From a virus: DNA of 26,486 bases. This document shows, one piece after another, positions 16,325-25,013 of this stretch. The notes under the pieces were generated by a model. It made no database searches. It saw nothing but the letters and a program-made list of their open reading frames with translations, and was not told the origin of the DNA. Where the stretch lies: the IMG/VR virus record IMGVR_UViG_3300006947_000072, positions 1 through 26,486 of that record; one strand, written 5' to 3'. Position 1 is the first letter of the stretch. Each line of letters opens with the position of its first letter. Both the position numbers and the translations under genes were made by a program.

Positions 16325-18001
16325 ATGGCTAAAAATAAAAAATCAGTACTTAAGCAAGACGTGACCTTAATTAGAGGTGCAAAAACAGGTGGAATTAAAG
16401 GATCTGACTCTAAGCCTCATCTAGGTAAAAAGGCGGTAGATGCTTTTACAAAAGCTTTTGACAAAAGTAAAAACAAAGGAAAAGGCGGTAAAAAAGATCC
16501 TGAAACAAGTAGTGGTAAGGAAGAGCCTGTATTTGATGCTATGAATGGAGTAGGTGGAGATAGCGGAGGTAGAGACAGACCTGTTGAAGGTTGGAGAAAG
16601 ATAAGTGACGGTAGAAAAAATGTAAAAAGCAAAGACTCTGGGGATGGATACTATATGACTAAAGACGAACAAAGAGACTTAGTAGATAGATATATGTCTG
16701 AGGGAATGTCAAGATCTACAGCTAGAAGAAAAGCTAAAGATGCTAGAAAAGGAGCGCCAAAGTACAAGGCTCCACTGAAGCAAGCTAGTAGCGTCCTGGT
16801 TGAAGGTGCTAGAACAGGAGGTAGAAAAGGTAGTGACTCAAAACCTTTACTTGGGCCTACAGCTGTTGAAGCTTTCACTAACTCTTTTGATGACGCTTTT
16901 AATGCTGCTAAAGAAAGGCAAAAAAAAGTAAGAAAAGAAGTTGAGAACTTTGATACAGCAAGTAACAAAAAGGGCTTAAACGACTTTAAAGGTGGCAACA
17001 TGCAGTGTGCTAATTTTTCTAACGATTCTAGAGACAAGTTATACAAGGCCAACAACTACGAGCAGTCTTGGGAATATAAAACGCTTAAAGGTAACAACAG
17101 AGGATCAGGATTAAACCTTAATAGTGGATTAAAACAACAAGCGCCAAACTCAGACGGCAAGCCTAACAGCTATGGATTAGGGTTTGACCCAAAAGCTGAA
17201 GCACAAGATGTCAATGACAAAATGTCAAGCTTAGTTTCAAATGTCAAGAACCTTCAAAAGCAAAAGCAAGAGTGGGTGGAAATGTCTGGCGGAGGCGCCG
17301 CTGGTAAGTCATTTTACTCTGCTGGCTCAAAAATGCAATACAAAGCTGCTTTGGATGATATAATGACAAAGAACGCAGACGTTAAAATTGATAAAGATGG
17401 AGAGATAACTTTTGAGATCATGGTTAATGACTCTTCTCAATTTTCAGATAGCATCGAGAAGCTAGGGCCTAAAAAAATAAAAGCATCGCTAGCCGACATA
17501 AGTGAGTACGTGTATCCAGTAGATAACATGGGTCAACTAGAGTTTTTGAAGTGGAAAAAAGAAGCACTCGCTAACACTAAGGAGAATTTAGATTTTGACG
17601 AATCAACTACTAAAGCTATCTTGAGTGGCGCTATTGGTCCTGACCATAATATAAACCACGGTAACCTAATGTCTTGGGCGATGGACGATGCTAATCAAGA
17701 TGGCACAACTTTTATGGAGCATTATTTAGAAACATTTCCAGAGCAAACTTTTATATTTGATGGAACAATTGACCTAGACGAATTAATTGAAACTAGAGAT
17801 GAAAAAGGAGAAATGCAAGAAGCAACAATAGCTCAAGCATTAAAACAAGAAATAATAGAGTATAACATAGAAAGACTTAGAAGGAATCACAATTCCTTAG
17901 CAAAGTCTAAAGGATTGAACAATGTAAGTAATCCTAGTTATGTGCTAGACAGCGTGGATGGTAGAATCTCAGCCAAAACAATTACAGGTTACGAATCGTA
18001 A
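16325..18001 (+). CDS. Putative internal virion protein with an internal duplication
   Basis: The product has 558 residues, and its N-terminal 220 are strongly basic, Gly/Ser/Lys-rich and probably disordered. Two related 32-residue segments, 15-46 and 158-189, share a GA-TGG-KGSDSKP core and AV-AFT-F-D ending (22 of 32 identical by eye). The C-terminal half is a more normal folded, mixed protein (DISEYVYPVDNMGQLEFLKW; HGNLMSWAMDDANQDGTTF; TIAQALKQEIIEYNIERLRR). I do not recognise a named family. Its place, one base after a gp14-like gene and 11 nt before the giant ejection-type gene, suggests an ejection/core protein in the gp15 slot. The basic repeats may contact DNA or the portal interior, but this is only inference. 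Confidence 0.6.
   Translation: MAKNKKSVLKQDVTLIRGAKTGGIKGSDSKPHLGKKAVDAFTKAFDKSKNKGKGGKKDPETSSGKEEPVFDAMNGVGGDSGGRDRPVEGWRKISDGRKNVKSKDSGDGYYMTKDEQRDLVDRYMSEGMSRSTARRKAKDARKGAPKYKAPLKQASSVLVEGARTGGRKGSDSKPLLGPTAVEAFTNSFDDAFNAAKERQKKVRKEVENFDTASNKKGLNDFKGGNMQCANFSNDSRDKLYKANNYEQSWEYKTLKGNNRGSGLNLNSGLKQQAPNSDGKPNSYGLGFDPKAEAQDVNDKMSSLVSNVKNLQKQKQEWVEMSGGGAAGKSFYSAGSKMQYKAALDDIMTKNADVKIDKDGEITFEIMVNDSSQFSDSIEKLGPKKIKASLADISEYVYPVDNMGQLEFLKWKKEALANTKENLDFDESTTKAILSGAIGPDHNINHGNLMSWAMDDANQDGTTFMEHYLETFPEQTFIFDGTIDLDELIETRDEKGEMQEATIAQALKQEIIEYNIERLRRNHNSLAKSKGLNNVSNPSYVLDSVDGRISAKTITGYES
16367..16462 (+). repeat. Internal protein repeat, copy 1 (with copy 2 at 16796-16891)
   Basis: Encodes residues 15-46 of the 558-aa protein. 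It matches residues 158-189 at 22 of 32 positions, sharing KGSDSKP and AV-AFT. Codons differ at many synonymous sites, so this is an old, protein-level duplication rather than a fresh DNA repeat. Confidence 0.75.
16796..16891 (+). repeat. Internal protein repeat, copy 2
   Basis: Encodes residues 158-189 of the same protein (LVEGARTGGRKGSDSKPLLG onward). The spacing between copies is about 111 residues of disordered basic sequence. The conserved GARTGG-KGSDSKP core suggests a repeated short binding or docking motif. Confidence 0.75.
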
Positions 18002-18012
18002 AATAAAATATT

Positions 18013-21000
18013 ATGCCAATTTATACATTATCAGACGGTAGGGAAGCTAACGTTGGACCAGAGAATGAAGAAAGATTTTTAAATGACTTCGCAGAGCTTG
18101 AGCCTAAGGTGAAAGAAGAAGATCAAGTAGAAAATACAAACATAAACTTCAACGAGCCGCCAGTCGAAGAGACTGAAAAAAAATGGACACACCCTGACTG
18201 GAGAGGTATTGACCCAATAAAAAAAGATCAAGATGCTGCTCCAATAGATGCGGGTGCAGTGTCGCAAGACGATATGGCATCCAACTCGGAAACTTCTTTT
18301 TCGGAGCGACTTACCAATACTAGGAACCTTGAACAGTTAAGGTACAATGATAGAAAGAAAAGCTTCATAGAGTCTCTTGAGGGCGACTACGCGTATGAAC
18401 CAGGTAGAGAGCTTTCTGAAGAGGAGGACAATTTCTTTGAGCAAAGCTACCACCAAGAGCAAGTAGATTTAAGAGTAAATCAGCCTGAAAAGTTTGACGA
18501 AAAAAGCAAGAACTGGTTTAGTATGCTGACTGGTTCTATAAGAGAAGAGATAACTGGAATGTTTGATGATCTTTCTGATAAGGTTGTTTTTGGGTCAACG
18601 GTTGGCGACCTAAGCGAAGAGTTATACGATCAGTTTGCATACACTAAAATTCTACCCTATGCTGACGTTGAAGTTGTACAAGGAGAAGGTGGCGGCTTAG
18701 AATACGAGTGGACAACTAGAAAAGTTAGTCTAAACGACTATAGAGAAGGTATGGCTGATGTTTTTGGTGACATAATGCAGTTTACTGAAAAAGGTTGGGA
18801 CGGAACTAAAGGCTTAGATGCTATAGGAGAGGTTAAGGAAAAAGGAGACGAAATTACCAACGAAGAATTTGACTTGCTTTGGAGCGAAATACTAGAAGCT
18901 CAAAACTCAGGTGTTGTTCCGGAAAGCGTACAAAGATTTCAGTCTATAATAGAAATAGAGTCTAAAGACACAAACAGAGGCTTTGGGTTTATAAAAGCAA
19001 TGATTGATCAACCAACAGTGGCTTTACCTTTTCTAGGTAACATATTAGCCATGCAGATTGGTGCTAGTGTAAACTCTGAGAAAGTACGAGACAACGCTAA
19101 AAAAGGTGCCATATCAGTTGGTATGATGCAGGGTACGCTAGAGGCTGGTTTAGTTTCGGCTACGGGAGTTGGCGCGCCAGCAGCGCCCGCCGCATTTGTA
19201 GGAGGTTTTACTAAAGGAGCTATAAACGGCTGGATGGCTACATCAAGTGCTACTCTAGCTAACTACAACATATATTCTCAACTACTGCAAGAAGAGCTAG
19301 CTGACGCGTACGCTGACGGTAGAGTTTCTTCTGCTGACATGACGTACGAGAACTATATATCTATAGTTAGTGACGAGGATGTTTTAGAAAACATGAGAGT
19401 TAAAGCAAAGCTTTACGGAGCTACAATAGGTATTGTAGATCTTATAACTGGTTATGCCATTGGTAAAGTTATACCAAAAGTTGCCACAAAACCTAAGCAA
19501 GTTGCCACGACCGCTGTTATTGGTGGTACTGGGGGAGGTACTGGGGAGCTTAGTGCACAAGTTACATCTGGTGGTGTAAACATACAAGACGGCGAGGTTG
19601 CTTTTAACCTTGATGATGCTTACAACTCTATAAGAATGGACGAGGTAATGATGGAGATGGTATTTGGGCCTATGATGGAAGCACCTAACGCTATTGTTGC
19701 GGTGTTATCTACTCCGACTATAACCCTGGGTGGAGATAAAATGACTATGTCTCAAATTCAAAAGTATATAAAAAAGTCTTTTGAAAGCGGCGATGGCATA
19801 AGAAACCTAGCGACAGAGTGGAATAGCATGCTAGAAAACAACGCTTTTAATGGTCTGCCAGCTAAAGCAATTCAAGAATTAACAGACGCCATAGTCTTAA
19901 AACACGCAGAGACTTTAGTAGACGCATCCATAACAAATCCTGATTTAAGAATCAAGGTGGCTAAGCTTGAGCTAGAGATAGCTAGATTAAAGATTAGTGA
20001 CAAAGAATCTGATAAAATAATATTAGAGCAAAAAAAAGCTGAGTTAAAAGATTTACTAGAAAACAAAGAGCAATACGGTTTTGACCAAGCGACATACGAG
20101 CAGCAACTAGAAGCTCAGGTTGACTACTTAAAACAACCTTTTAGGAGAAGTGCTGAAATAGCTCAAAAAATGGCTTTAGAAATTGATACAGACCTACTGT
20201 ATACTGAAACCACTGCAGAGTACTTTGGGCTCAGACAAGCTTTACTAGAGCAAGGTGCTACTAGCGATGAGGCTGGAACAAACCCTATAATTGCTGACGA
20301 CTTAGACCCTGGTCAAGTAATATATATTGACGGCAAAAGAGTAGCGTTAGTCAACATCGAAGCAGCGGCTAAGAAAAACGCTATAGGAGTAGAGTTTCAC
20401 GAGCTATTCCACGTCGTGTTGGATTTACTAGGTTTTACGACCGAAGAGCTTACAGCTATGACAACTGATTTTGTTAACGCTTTGAGTGACTCTGATAGAG
20501 ACATGCTCATTAAAGAGCTTGGCGACAGAAAATATTTGGACGAAGATGGCAACTTAAAAGACTCTGAACAAGAGTGGTTGGCAGTATTTTTTGATTTAGT
20601 TTACACTGGTGAAATAAAGCAACAAACCTTAAGCGACGCTACGTGGAGAGATATAGCTAACAAACACTTCCCCAAAGTTTTTGGTAAAGCTGGGTTTGAG
20701 CTTGCTAAGTTTGAAAGTGGAGCAGAGGCTTATCAGTTTATATTTGACTACATTGGAGCTATTGAAGCTGAAACTTTTGAAGGTAAAGGCTTTTCTCTAC
20801 CTAAGGTGTCAAAACCTAGTGTGCAGTCTGACAAGGAAAAAAAGTTTAGAACAGACAAAAGATCTAAAGAGCAAGTAGAAGAGGATGTTAATGATCTAGT
20901 ATTTGGTCTAGATCAAGAAACTTATTTTGACAAGTTTGACGAAATATACAAAACCATAATACAAAGAGGTGATTTTGACAACCTAATATCCGCTAACGAC

Positions 21001-24000
21001 AAGATAAGTAAAACGCAAGCACAAAAAAAACAGTTTATAAAAGATGTGCTAACTAATATGACTGGCTATTTTAGAAACTTTAATCCTGAAGATAACGATA
21101 ACTTCTTTGCCTATGGAAACTCTCAAATAAAAAACAGGTCTGCTTTAGTAGCTAATAGAAGACTAAAAGAAATTGAGCTAGAACAAAAGTCTTTAAGCCT
21201 TGATGACGAAAGTGTTTTTATAGACGACATAGCTGACAATACAACTACAACAACCGTAGAAGCCGAAGAAGCGCCATCTCTGATCGCTAACACTAAAATT
21301 AGTAGCAATATAAAAGCTAAAACATTAGAGATCGTTAGAAGCGCTATAATAAAGCTTGGCGTAAAATTTGACGAGGGCAAAACAAAAACAAAAACGGTTT
21401 CACCTTTTATATCGGACTTTAAAAAAGAGGTTGGTGATGCTCCGGGTGGCAAAAAAGGCATAAGCACTTTTGCGGCTGAGATAAGAAACGAAATTAATAA
21501 AGACCCTGAAGCATATCTTATAGAAAATATGTTTGGTATACTTCGTAACTCCCCGTTAAGCTGGCTAGAGAAAAACTTTCCTAACATGGTGTTTAAGTCT
21601 GTAAATGGCGTACTAACTCTTGATTGGAAAGGTAAAAAAATAGATAGAGAAAAGTCTGCAGAAACTGGTAACACAGCTGGTCCACAGATAAAACAAAGAA
21701 ACAATAAAATAACAATAGGTGATCAAGAATTTTTAGATCACTTTATGCCAAGGGATTCTAACGGTGTTAGAAAGAAAAAGCAAATGCGCTTTGAGAGCAT
21801 AGTTAAAATGCTGGCACAAGAGTATAGCTTAGAGACATTGGCTGAAGAATTAGAAAACGAAAACAGCGAAATATCAAAACTTGTAGACGACATATCCGGA
21901 TTAAGAGATGTTGTGCTAGCGGAAAACTACGCGTCTGAGTTTAAAAAAGATATTGAAAGAGGTAGTACCAAGAAATACAGAGGTTATGCTGATGCTAGTA
22001 CCGTAGGTAGAAATGCTCTAGAAATAGTAGGCCTAGCTAGAAAGCACGGTTATAGATCCTCACAGTTTGATGACGCTATAGCTAATCTAGGTATTGACCC
22101 TGATTCAAATACTTTAACAACATTCATGGGCTACTTAGATTGGTTTCACGATAGACCAACTAAATTTAAAACTCCGTTAAAGTTAGAGTATGTAAACAAC
22201 AACTTTCCATACTTTGCTAAGCAGCTAAAAACCTATCTTGCCACAAACATTAGTAGTGATAAGTCAAAAAAACAGTTAGTTAAACTCAACACTAAGCTGC
22301 TTTCTTATTTTCCGTCTAAGCTGCTAAACGGTATAAACGGCGCTAAACAAATCTTTGATTTAGTAGGTTCTATAAGAATACTTCAGGGTGGAAAAAATGG
22401 ACCTAAGTATCAAAACGACTTAAGTGTAAAAATAGACAATAGAAAGAAAGCTAGTCTTCCTGGTAAAATTGATATAGACTTTGAAATTGACAAACTCAAG
22501 CTCGTCAATGCTGGTCAAGGTATAGCCTTAAGAATAGAAAAATTCTTACAGCAAGAGTTTGGCAGCATACAAGAAAAACAAGCAGCTTTTGATGCTGAGT
22601 TTGGAGATACTATAAAAGAAATAAATGAGAACAACCACGGCTTTATTAAGTTTAATGTTAAAGCAATGATTGATCTAGTGGCTATAGATCCTAATAACTT
22701 AGTTGGAGTTCTTAGACACCTAGAGGCTAGCACAAACAACACGTCTGGCTTCTTGAGAGCCTATACTAACATATCTTTAGTCCAAATATTTGCAGAAGAT
22801 CAAACGCCATCTACTAAACACCCGTTGTACAAAGAGGCTATAAAATACGTTAACAAGTACAATCCTAAGCTTGACACTGAAGGTAAGAAAGAGAGAGCCT
22901 TAGAGTTGCTAAGAATAAAAGGAGAGCACGTTACAGCTTCTGCTAACATGGAATTTGAGTTAGCTAAGATAATAATGAAGTATGGTGAGCTTATAGCTAA
23001 AAATCCAAGCGATAAGAAGCTAATACAAGCTGAGTTAGACGTTGAGCTTAACAACGTGTTAGACGGTTACGATCAGGTTTTTGGTGCTGAAGTGTTATTC
23101 TCTAATATTGACAAGCGACCAGGAGGTACAACAGACCCAGGCGCGTATACTAGATTTGACGATGTCAAGAAGTATCTGCCTACGTATCACAATCCAATAG
23201 ATGGAACAGATGGGGTTTTAACTCAGTCTAACAAGATAAACAAGAAAATAAAACTTGCTTTAGCAGACATTAACGATAGAATAGCTCAAAGTAAAAAATA
23301 TAGAGCTGCATCTAACCCACAGTCATCAGGCGTCACTATACTAGACTTTGATGACACGGTTGCTGAAAGCGCTTCTCAAGTTATAGTAATACAACCCGAC
23401 GGAAAGCAGTATCTTATAGACGCTGCCACGTTTGCTAAGCAAGGGCAAGATCTTCTTCTGCAAGGTAACACGTTTGACTTTAGCCAGTTTAACGAAGTTA
23501 TAGACGGTAAGCCAGGTCCTTTCTTTAAAAAACTAAAAGACAGAATAGCTAAGTATGGTAACGAAGATGTTTATATACTGACGGCTAGACCTGCTGAAGC
23601 GGCCCCTGCTATATTCGAGTGGTTGAAAAGCCAAGGTGTAAATATAAAAAGAGAAAATATAACAGGGTTAGCTAATTCTACTCCTGAGTCTAAGGCTTTA
23701 TGGACTACAGATTTAATAACTGAAAAAGGCTACCAAAACGTTTATTTTGCAGATGATGCAGAGGCTAACGTTCAGGTTATGGATTATGTACTAACGCAAA
23801 TAGAAGGTATAAATTCAAACGTTGTATTAGCTCAAAAAAAATATAGATCGAAAAAGTTTAATCAAATATTAGAAGAGTCTTCTGGCTTTAGGGCCGATCT
23901 AACGTTTTCTGAAGTTGTTGGTAGACAAAAAGGTAAAAAGAAAGATAGTATAAGAGTTTTGCCTTATTCAGCCGATGATTTTGAAGGTTTGATATATCAA

Positions 24001-24939
24001 TTTTTAGGAAAAGGCGAGCAAGGTGAAAAGCATTTACAGTGGTTTAAGCAAACGCTGCTAGATCCGTTTGCAAGAGGAGTAGACTACATGAATAGAGAAA
24101 AGCAGGCTATAATGAACGACTATAGAGCTCTTCGAAAAAACATGCCTAATGTAAGAAAAAAGCTTGGTAAAAAAGTAGATGGAACAGAGTTTACTTATGG
24201 TAATGCCATTAGGGTTTGGCTCTGGGATAAGGCTGGCTACGATATGACTAAATTCGGTTTGTCAAAAAGAGACTTAGCTACAATTAAAAAGATAATCAAT
24301 TCTGACGCTGAGCTACAAACATTTGCTAATGCCCTTGGCGCTCTATCAAGAAGAGATGCTGGGTATATAAAGCCGGAGGACTCTTGGATTGCAGGAACTA
24401 TAGCTAGTGACCTAGAGAATATTACGACAAGAGTAAACAGGAAAAAATTCTTAGAAGACTTTTTAAGAAACAAAGAAGAGATATTTACAGACGAAAACAT
24501 TAACAAGCTAAGAGCTATATACGGTAACAAGTTTGTTGAAGCGTTACTAGACGGCTTGTATAGGATGGAAAACGGTACTAACAGGGTTATGGGTAGTTCC
24601 AGAATTGTAAACAGATGGAATAACTGGGTAAACAACTCTGTTGGCGCTATTATGTTCTTTAACGCTAGATCAGCCGTGTTACAGACGTTGTCTTCTGTCA
24701 ACTTTATAAATTGGAGTGACAACAACGCTGCTTTAGCCGCGGTTGCATTTGCTAACCAACCTCAGTTTTGGAAAGACTTTTCGTTTTTGTTTAACTCTGA
24801 TTTCTTAAAACAAAGAAGATCTGGTTTAAGGACAGATGTAAACCAAGCTGAGCTCGCTAGCTCTGTAGCTAACTCTGATAACAAAGCTAAAGCCGCTTTA
24901 GCATACTTGCTTAAAGTAGGTTTTTACCTACGCAAATAG
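18013..24939 (+). CDS. Giant putative ejection protein with HELFH metallopeptidase-like and HAD-like domains (upstream part of a split frame)
   Basis: The frame runs 2308 residues and ends four codons after a T5 run where the protein sense moves to the -1 frame (continued by the 25014-25961 entry). The N-terminus MPIYTLSDGREANVGPENEE is typical of large marine phage virion proteins. Residues about 334-354, 364-416 and 469-515 are Gly/Ala-rich and hydrophobic and could interact with membranes. HELFH at 796-800, with EQEW at 852-855, fits a zinc metallopeptidase with a downstream Glu ligand. Residues about 1775-1935 hold all HAD motifs: DFDDT (nucleophile Asp 1778), ILTARP (Thr 1857), a Lys in ESKALW, and FADDAEAN (Asp 1914/1915). 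The last 350 residues are helical and look conserved. Its position after smaller ejection-type genes suggests the gp16-like slot: packaged, then injected. Virion RNA polymerase motifs were not seen. The substrates of the peptidase and HAD parts are unknown. Confidence 0.72.
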   Translation: MPIYTLSDGREANVGPENEERFLNDFAELEPKVKEEDQVENTNINFNEPPVEETEKKWTHPDWRGIDPIKKDQDAAPIDAGAVSQDDMASNSETSFSERLTNTRNLEQLRYNDRKKSFIESLEGDYAYEPGRELSEEEDNFFEQSYHQEQVDLRVNQPEKFDEKSKNWFSMLTGSIREEITGMFDDLSDKVVFGSTVGDLSEELYDQFAYTKILPYADVEVVQGEGGGLEYEWTTRKVSLNDYREGMADVFGDIMQFTEKGWDGTKGLDAIGEVKEKGDEITNEEFDLLWSEILEAQNSGVVPESVQRFQSIIEIESKDTNRGFGFIKAMIDQPTVALPFLGNILAMQIGASVNSEKVRDNAKKGAISVGMMQGTLEAGLVSATGVGAPAAPAAFVGGFTKGAINGWMATSSATLANYNIYSQLLQEELADAYADGRVSSADMTYENYISIVSDEDVLENMRVKAKLYGATIGIVDLITGYAIGKVIPKVATKPKQVATTAVIGGTGGGTGELSAQVTSGGVNIQDGEVAFNLDDAYNSIRMDEVMMEMVFGPMMEAPNAIVAVLSTPTITLGGDKMTMSQIQKYIKKSFESGDGIRNLATEWNSMLENNAFNGLPAKAIQELTDAIVLKHAETLVDASITNPDLRIKVAKLELEIARLKISDKESDKIILEQKKAELKDLLENKEQYGFDQATYEQQLEAQVDYLKQPFRRSAEIAQKMALEIDTDLLYTETTAEYFGLRQALLEQGATSDEAGTNPIIADDLDPGQVIYIDGKRVALVNIEAAAKKNAIGVEFHELFHVVLDLLGFTTEELTAMTTDFVNALSDSDRDMLIKELGDRKYLDEDGNLKDSEQEWLAVFFDLVYTGEIKQQTLSDATWRDIANKHFPKVFGKAGFELAKFESGAEAYQFIFDYIGAIEAETFEGKGFSLPKVSKPSVQSDKEKKFRTDKRSKEQVEEDVNDLVFGLDQETYFDKFDEIYKTIIQRGDFDNLISANDKISKTQAQKKQFIKDVLTNMTGYFRNFNPEDNDNFFAYGNSQIKNRSALVANRRLKEIELEQKSLSLDDESVFIDDIADNTTTTTVEAEEAPSLIANTKISSNIKAKTLEIVRSAIIKLGVKFDEGKTKTKTVSPFISDFKKEVGDAPGGKKGISTFAAEIRNEINKDPEAYLIENMFGILRNSPLSWLEKNFPNMVFKSVNGVLTLDWKGKKIDREKSAETGNTAGPQIKQRNNKITIGDQEFLDHFMPRDSNGVRKKKQMRFESIVKMLAQEYSLETLAEELENENSEISKLVDDISGLRDVVLAENYASEFKKDIERGSTKKYRGYADASTVGRNALEIVGLARKHGYRSSQFDDAIANLGIDPDSNTLTTFMGYLDWFHDRPTKFKTPLKLEYVNNNFPYFAKQLKTYLATNISSDKSKKQLVKLNTKLLSYFPSKLLNGINGAKQIFDLVGSIRILQGGKNGPKYQNDLSVKIDNRKKASLPGKIDIDFEIDKLKLVNAGQGIALRIEKFLQQEFGSIQEKQAAFDAEFGDTIKEINENNHGFIKFNVKAMIDLVAIDPNNLVGVLRHLEASTNNTSGFLRAYTNISLVQIFAEDQTPSTKHPLYKEAIKYVNKYNPKLDTEGKKERALELLRIKGEHVTASANMEFELAKIIMKYGELIAKNPSDKKLIQAELDVELNNVLDGYDQVFGAEVLFSNIDKRPGGTTDPGAYTRFDDVKKYLPTYHNPIDGTDGVLTQSNKINKKIKLALADINDRIAQSKKYRAASNPQSSGVTILDFDDTVAESASQVIVIQPDGKQYLIDAATFAKQGQDLLLQGNTFDFSQFNEVIDGKPGPFFKKLKDRIAKYGNEDVYILTARPAEAAPAIFEWLKSQGVNIKRENITGLANSTPESKALWTTDLITEKGYQNVYFADDAEANVQVMDYVLTQIEGINSNVVLAQKKYRSKKFNQILEESSGFRADLTFSEVVGRQKGKKKDSIRVLPYSADDFEGLIYQFLGKGEQGEKHLQWFKQTLLDPFARGVDYMNREKQAIMNDYRALRKNMPNVRKKLGKKVDGTEFTYGNAIRVWLWDKAGYDMTKFGLSKRDLATIKKIINSDAELQTFANALGALSRRDAGYIKPEDSWIAGTIASDLENITTRVNRKKFLEDFLRNKEEIFTDENINKLRAIYGNKFVEALLDGLYRMENGTNRVMGSSRIVNRWNNWVNNSVGAIMFFNARSAVLQTLSSVNFINWSDNNAALAAVAFANQPQFWKDFSFLFNSDFLKQRRSGLRTDVNQAELASSVANSDNKAKAALAYLLKVGFYLRK
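24919..24939 (+). other. Frame change (-1) at a T5 run inside the giant protein
   Basis: The upstream frame reads GTA GGT TTT TAC CTA CGC AAA TAG. If Phe-tRNA on TTT (24922-24924) slips back one T, the reading becomes GGT TTT TTA CCT ACG CAA, giving GFLPTQIADSFAIASGG, which continues smoothly into the downstream frame for 340 codons. In that frame the closest upstream stop is TAA at 24912, so the shift must fall between 24915 and 24939. It is either programmed slippage or a lost T (T6 to T5) by mutation or sequencing. A small hairpin (GATAG/CTATC, 24942-24956) follows, but its spacing and strength are not those of a classic stimulator. Confidence 0.85.
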
Positions 24940-25013
24940 CAGATAGTTTTGCTATCGCCTCCGGTGGTGCTACGTTCTTTAGAAACAGAACTAAAAAGTA
25001 TACTAAAGAAGGC

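Noticed and set aside
21123-21704. 193-codon open frame on the minus strand
   Set aside because: It is antisense to the giant ejection gene, with Ser/Leu/Phe-rich shadow composition and no recognisable domain.
24237-24725. 162-codon open frame on the minus strand
   Set aside because: It is antisense to a conserved-looking helical part of the giant protein and has no independent support.
18013-24939. Virion RNA polymerase (N4-like) as identity of the giant protein
   Set aside because: Size would fit, but I see no T7/N4-type polymerase motifs; the recognisable motifs are HExxH and HAD.
24942-24956. GATAG/CTATC hairpin as a frameshift stimulator
   Set aside because: The stem is only 5 bp and about 16 nt from the slip site, longer than usual; it may be chance.
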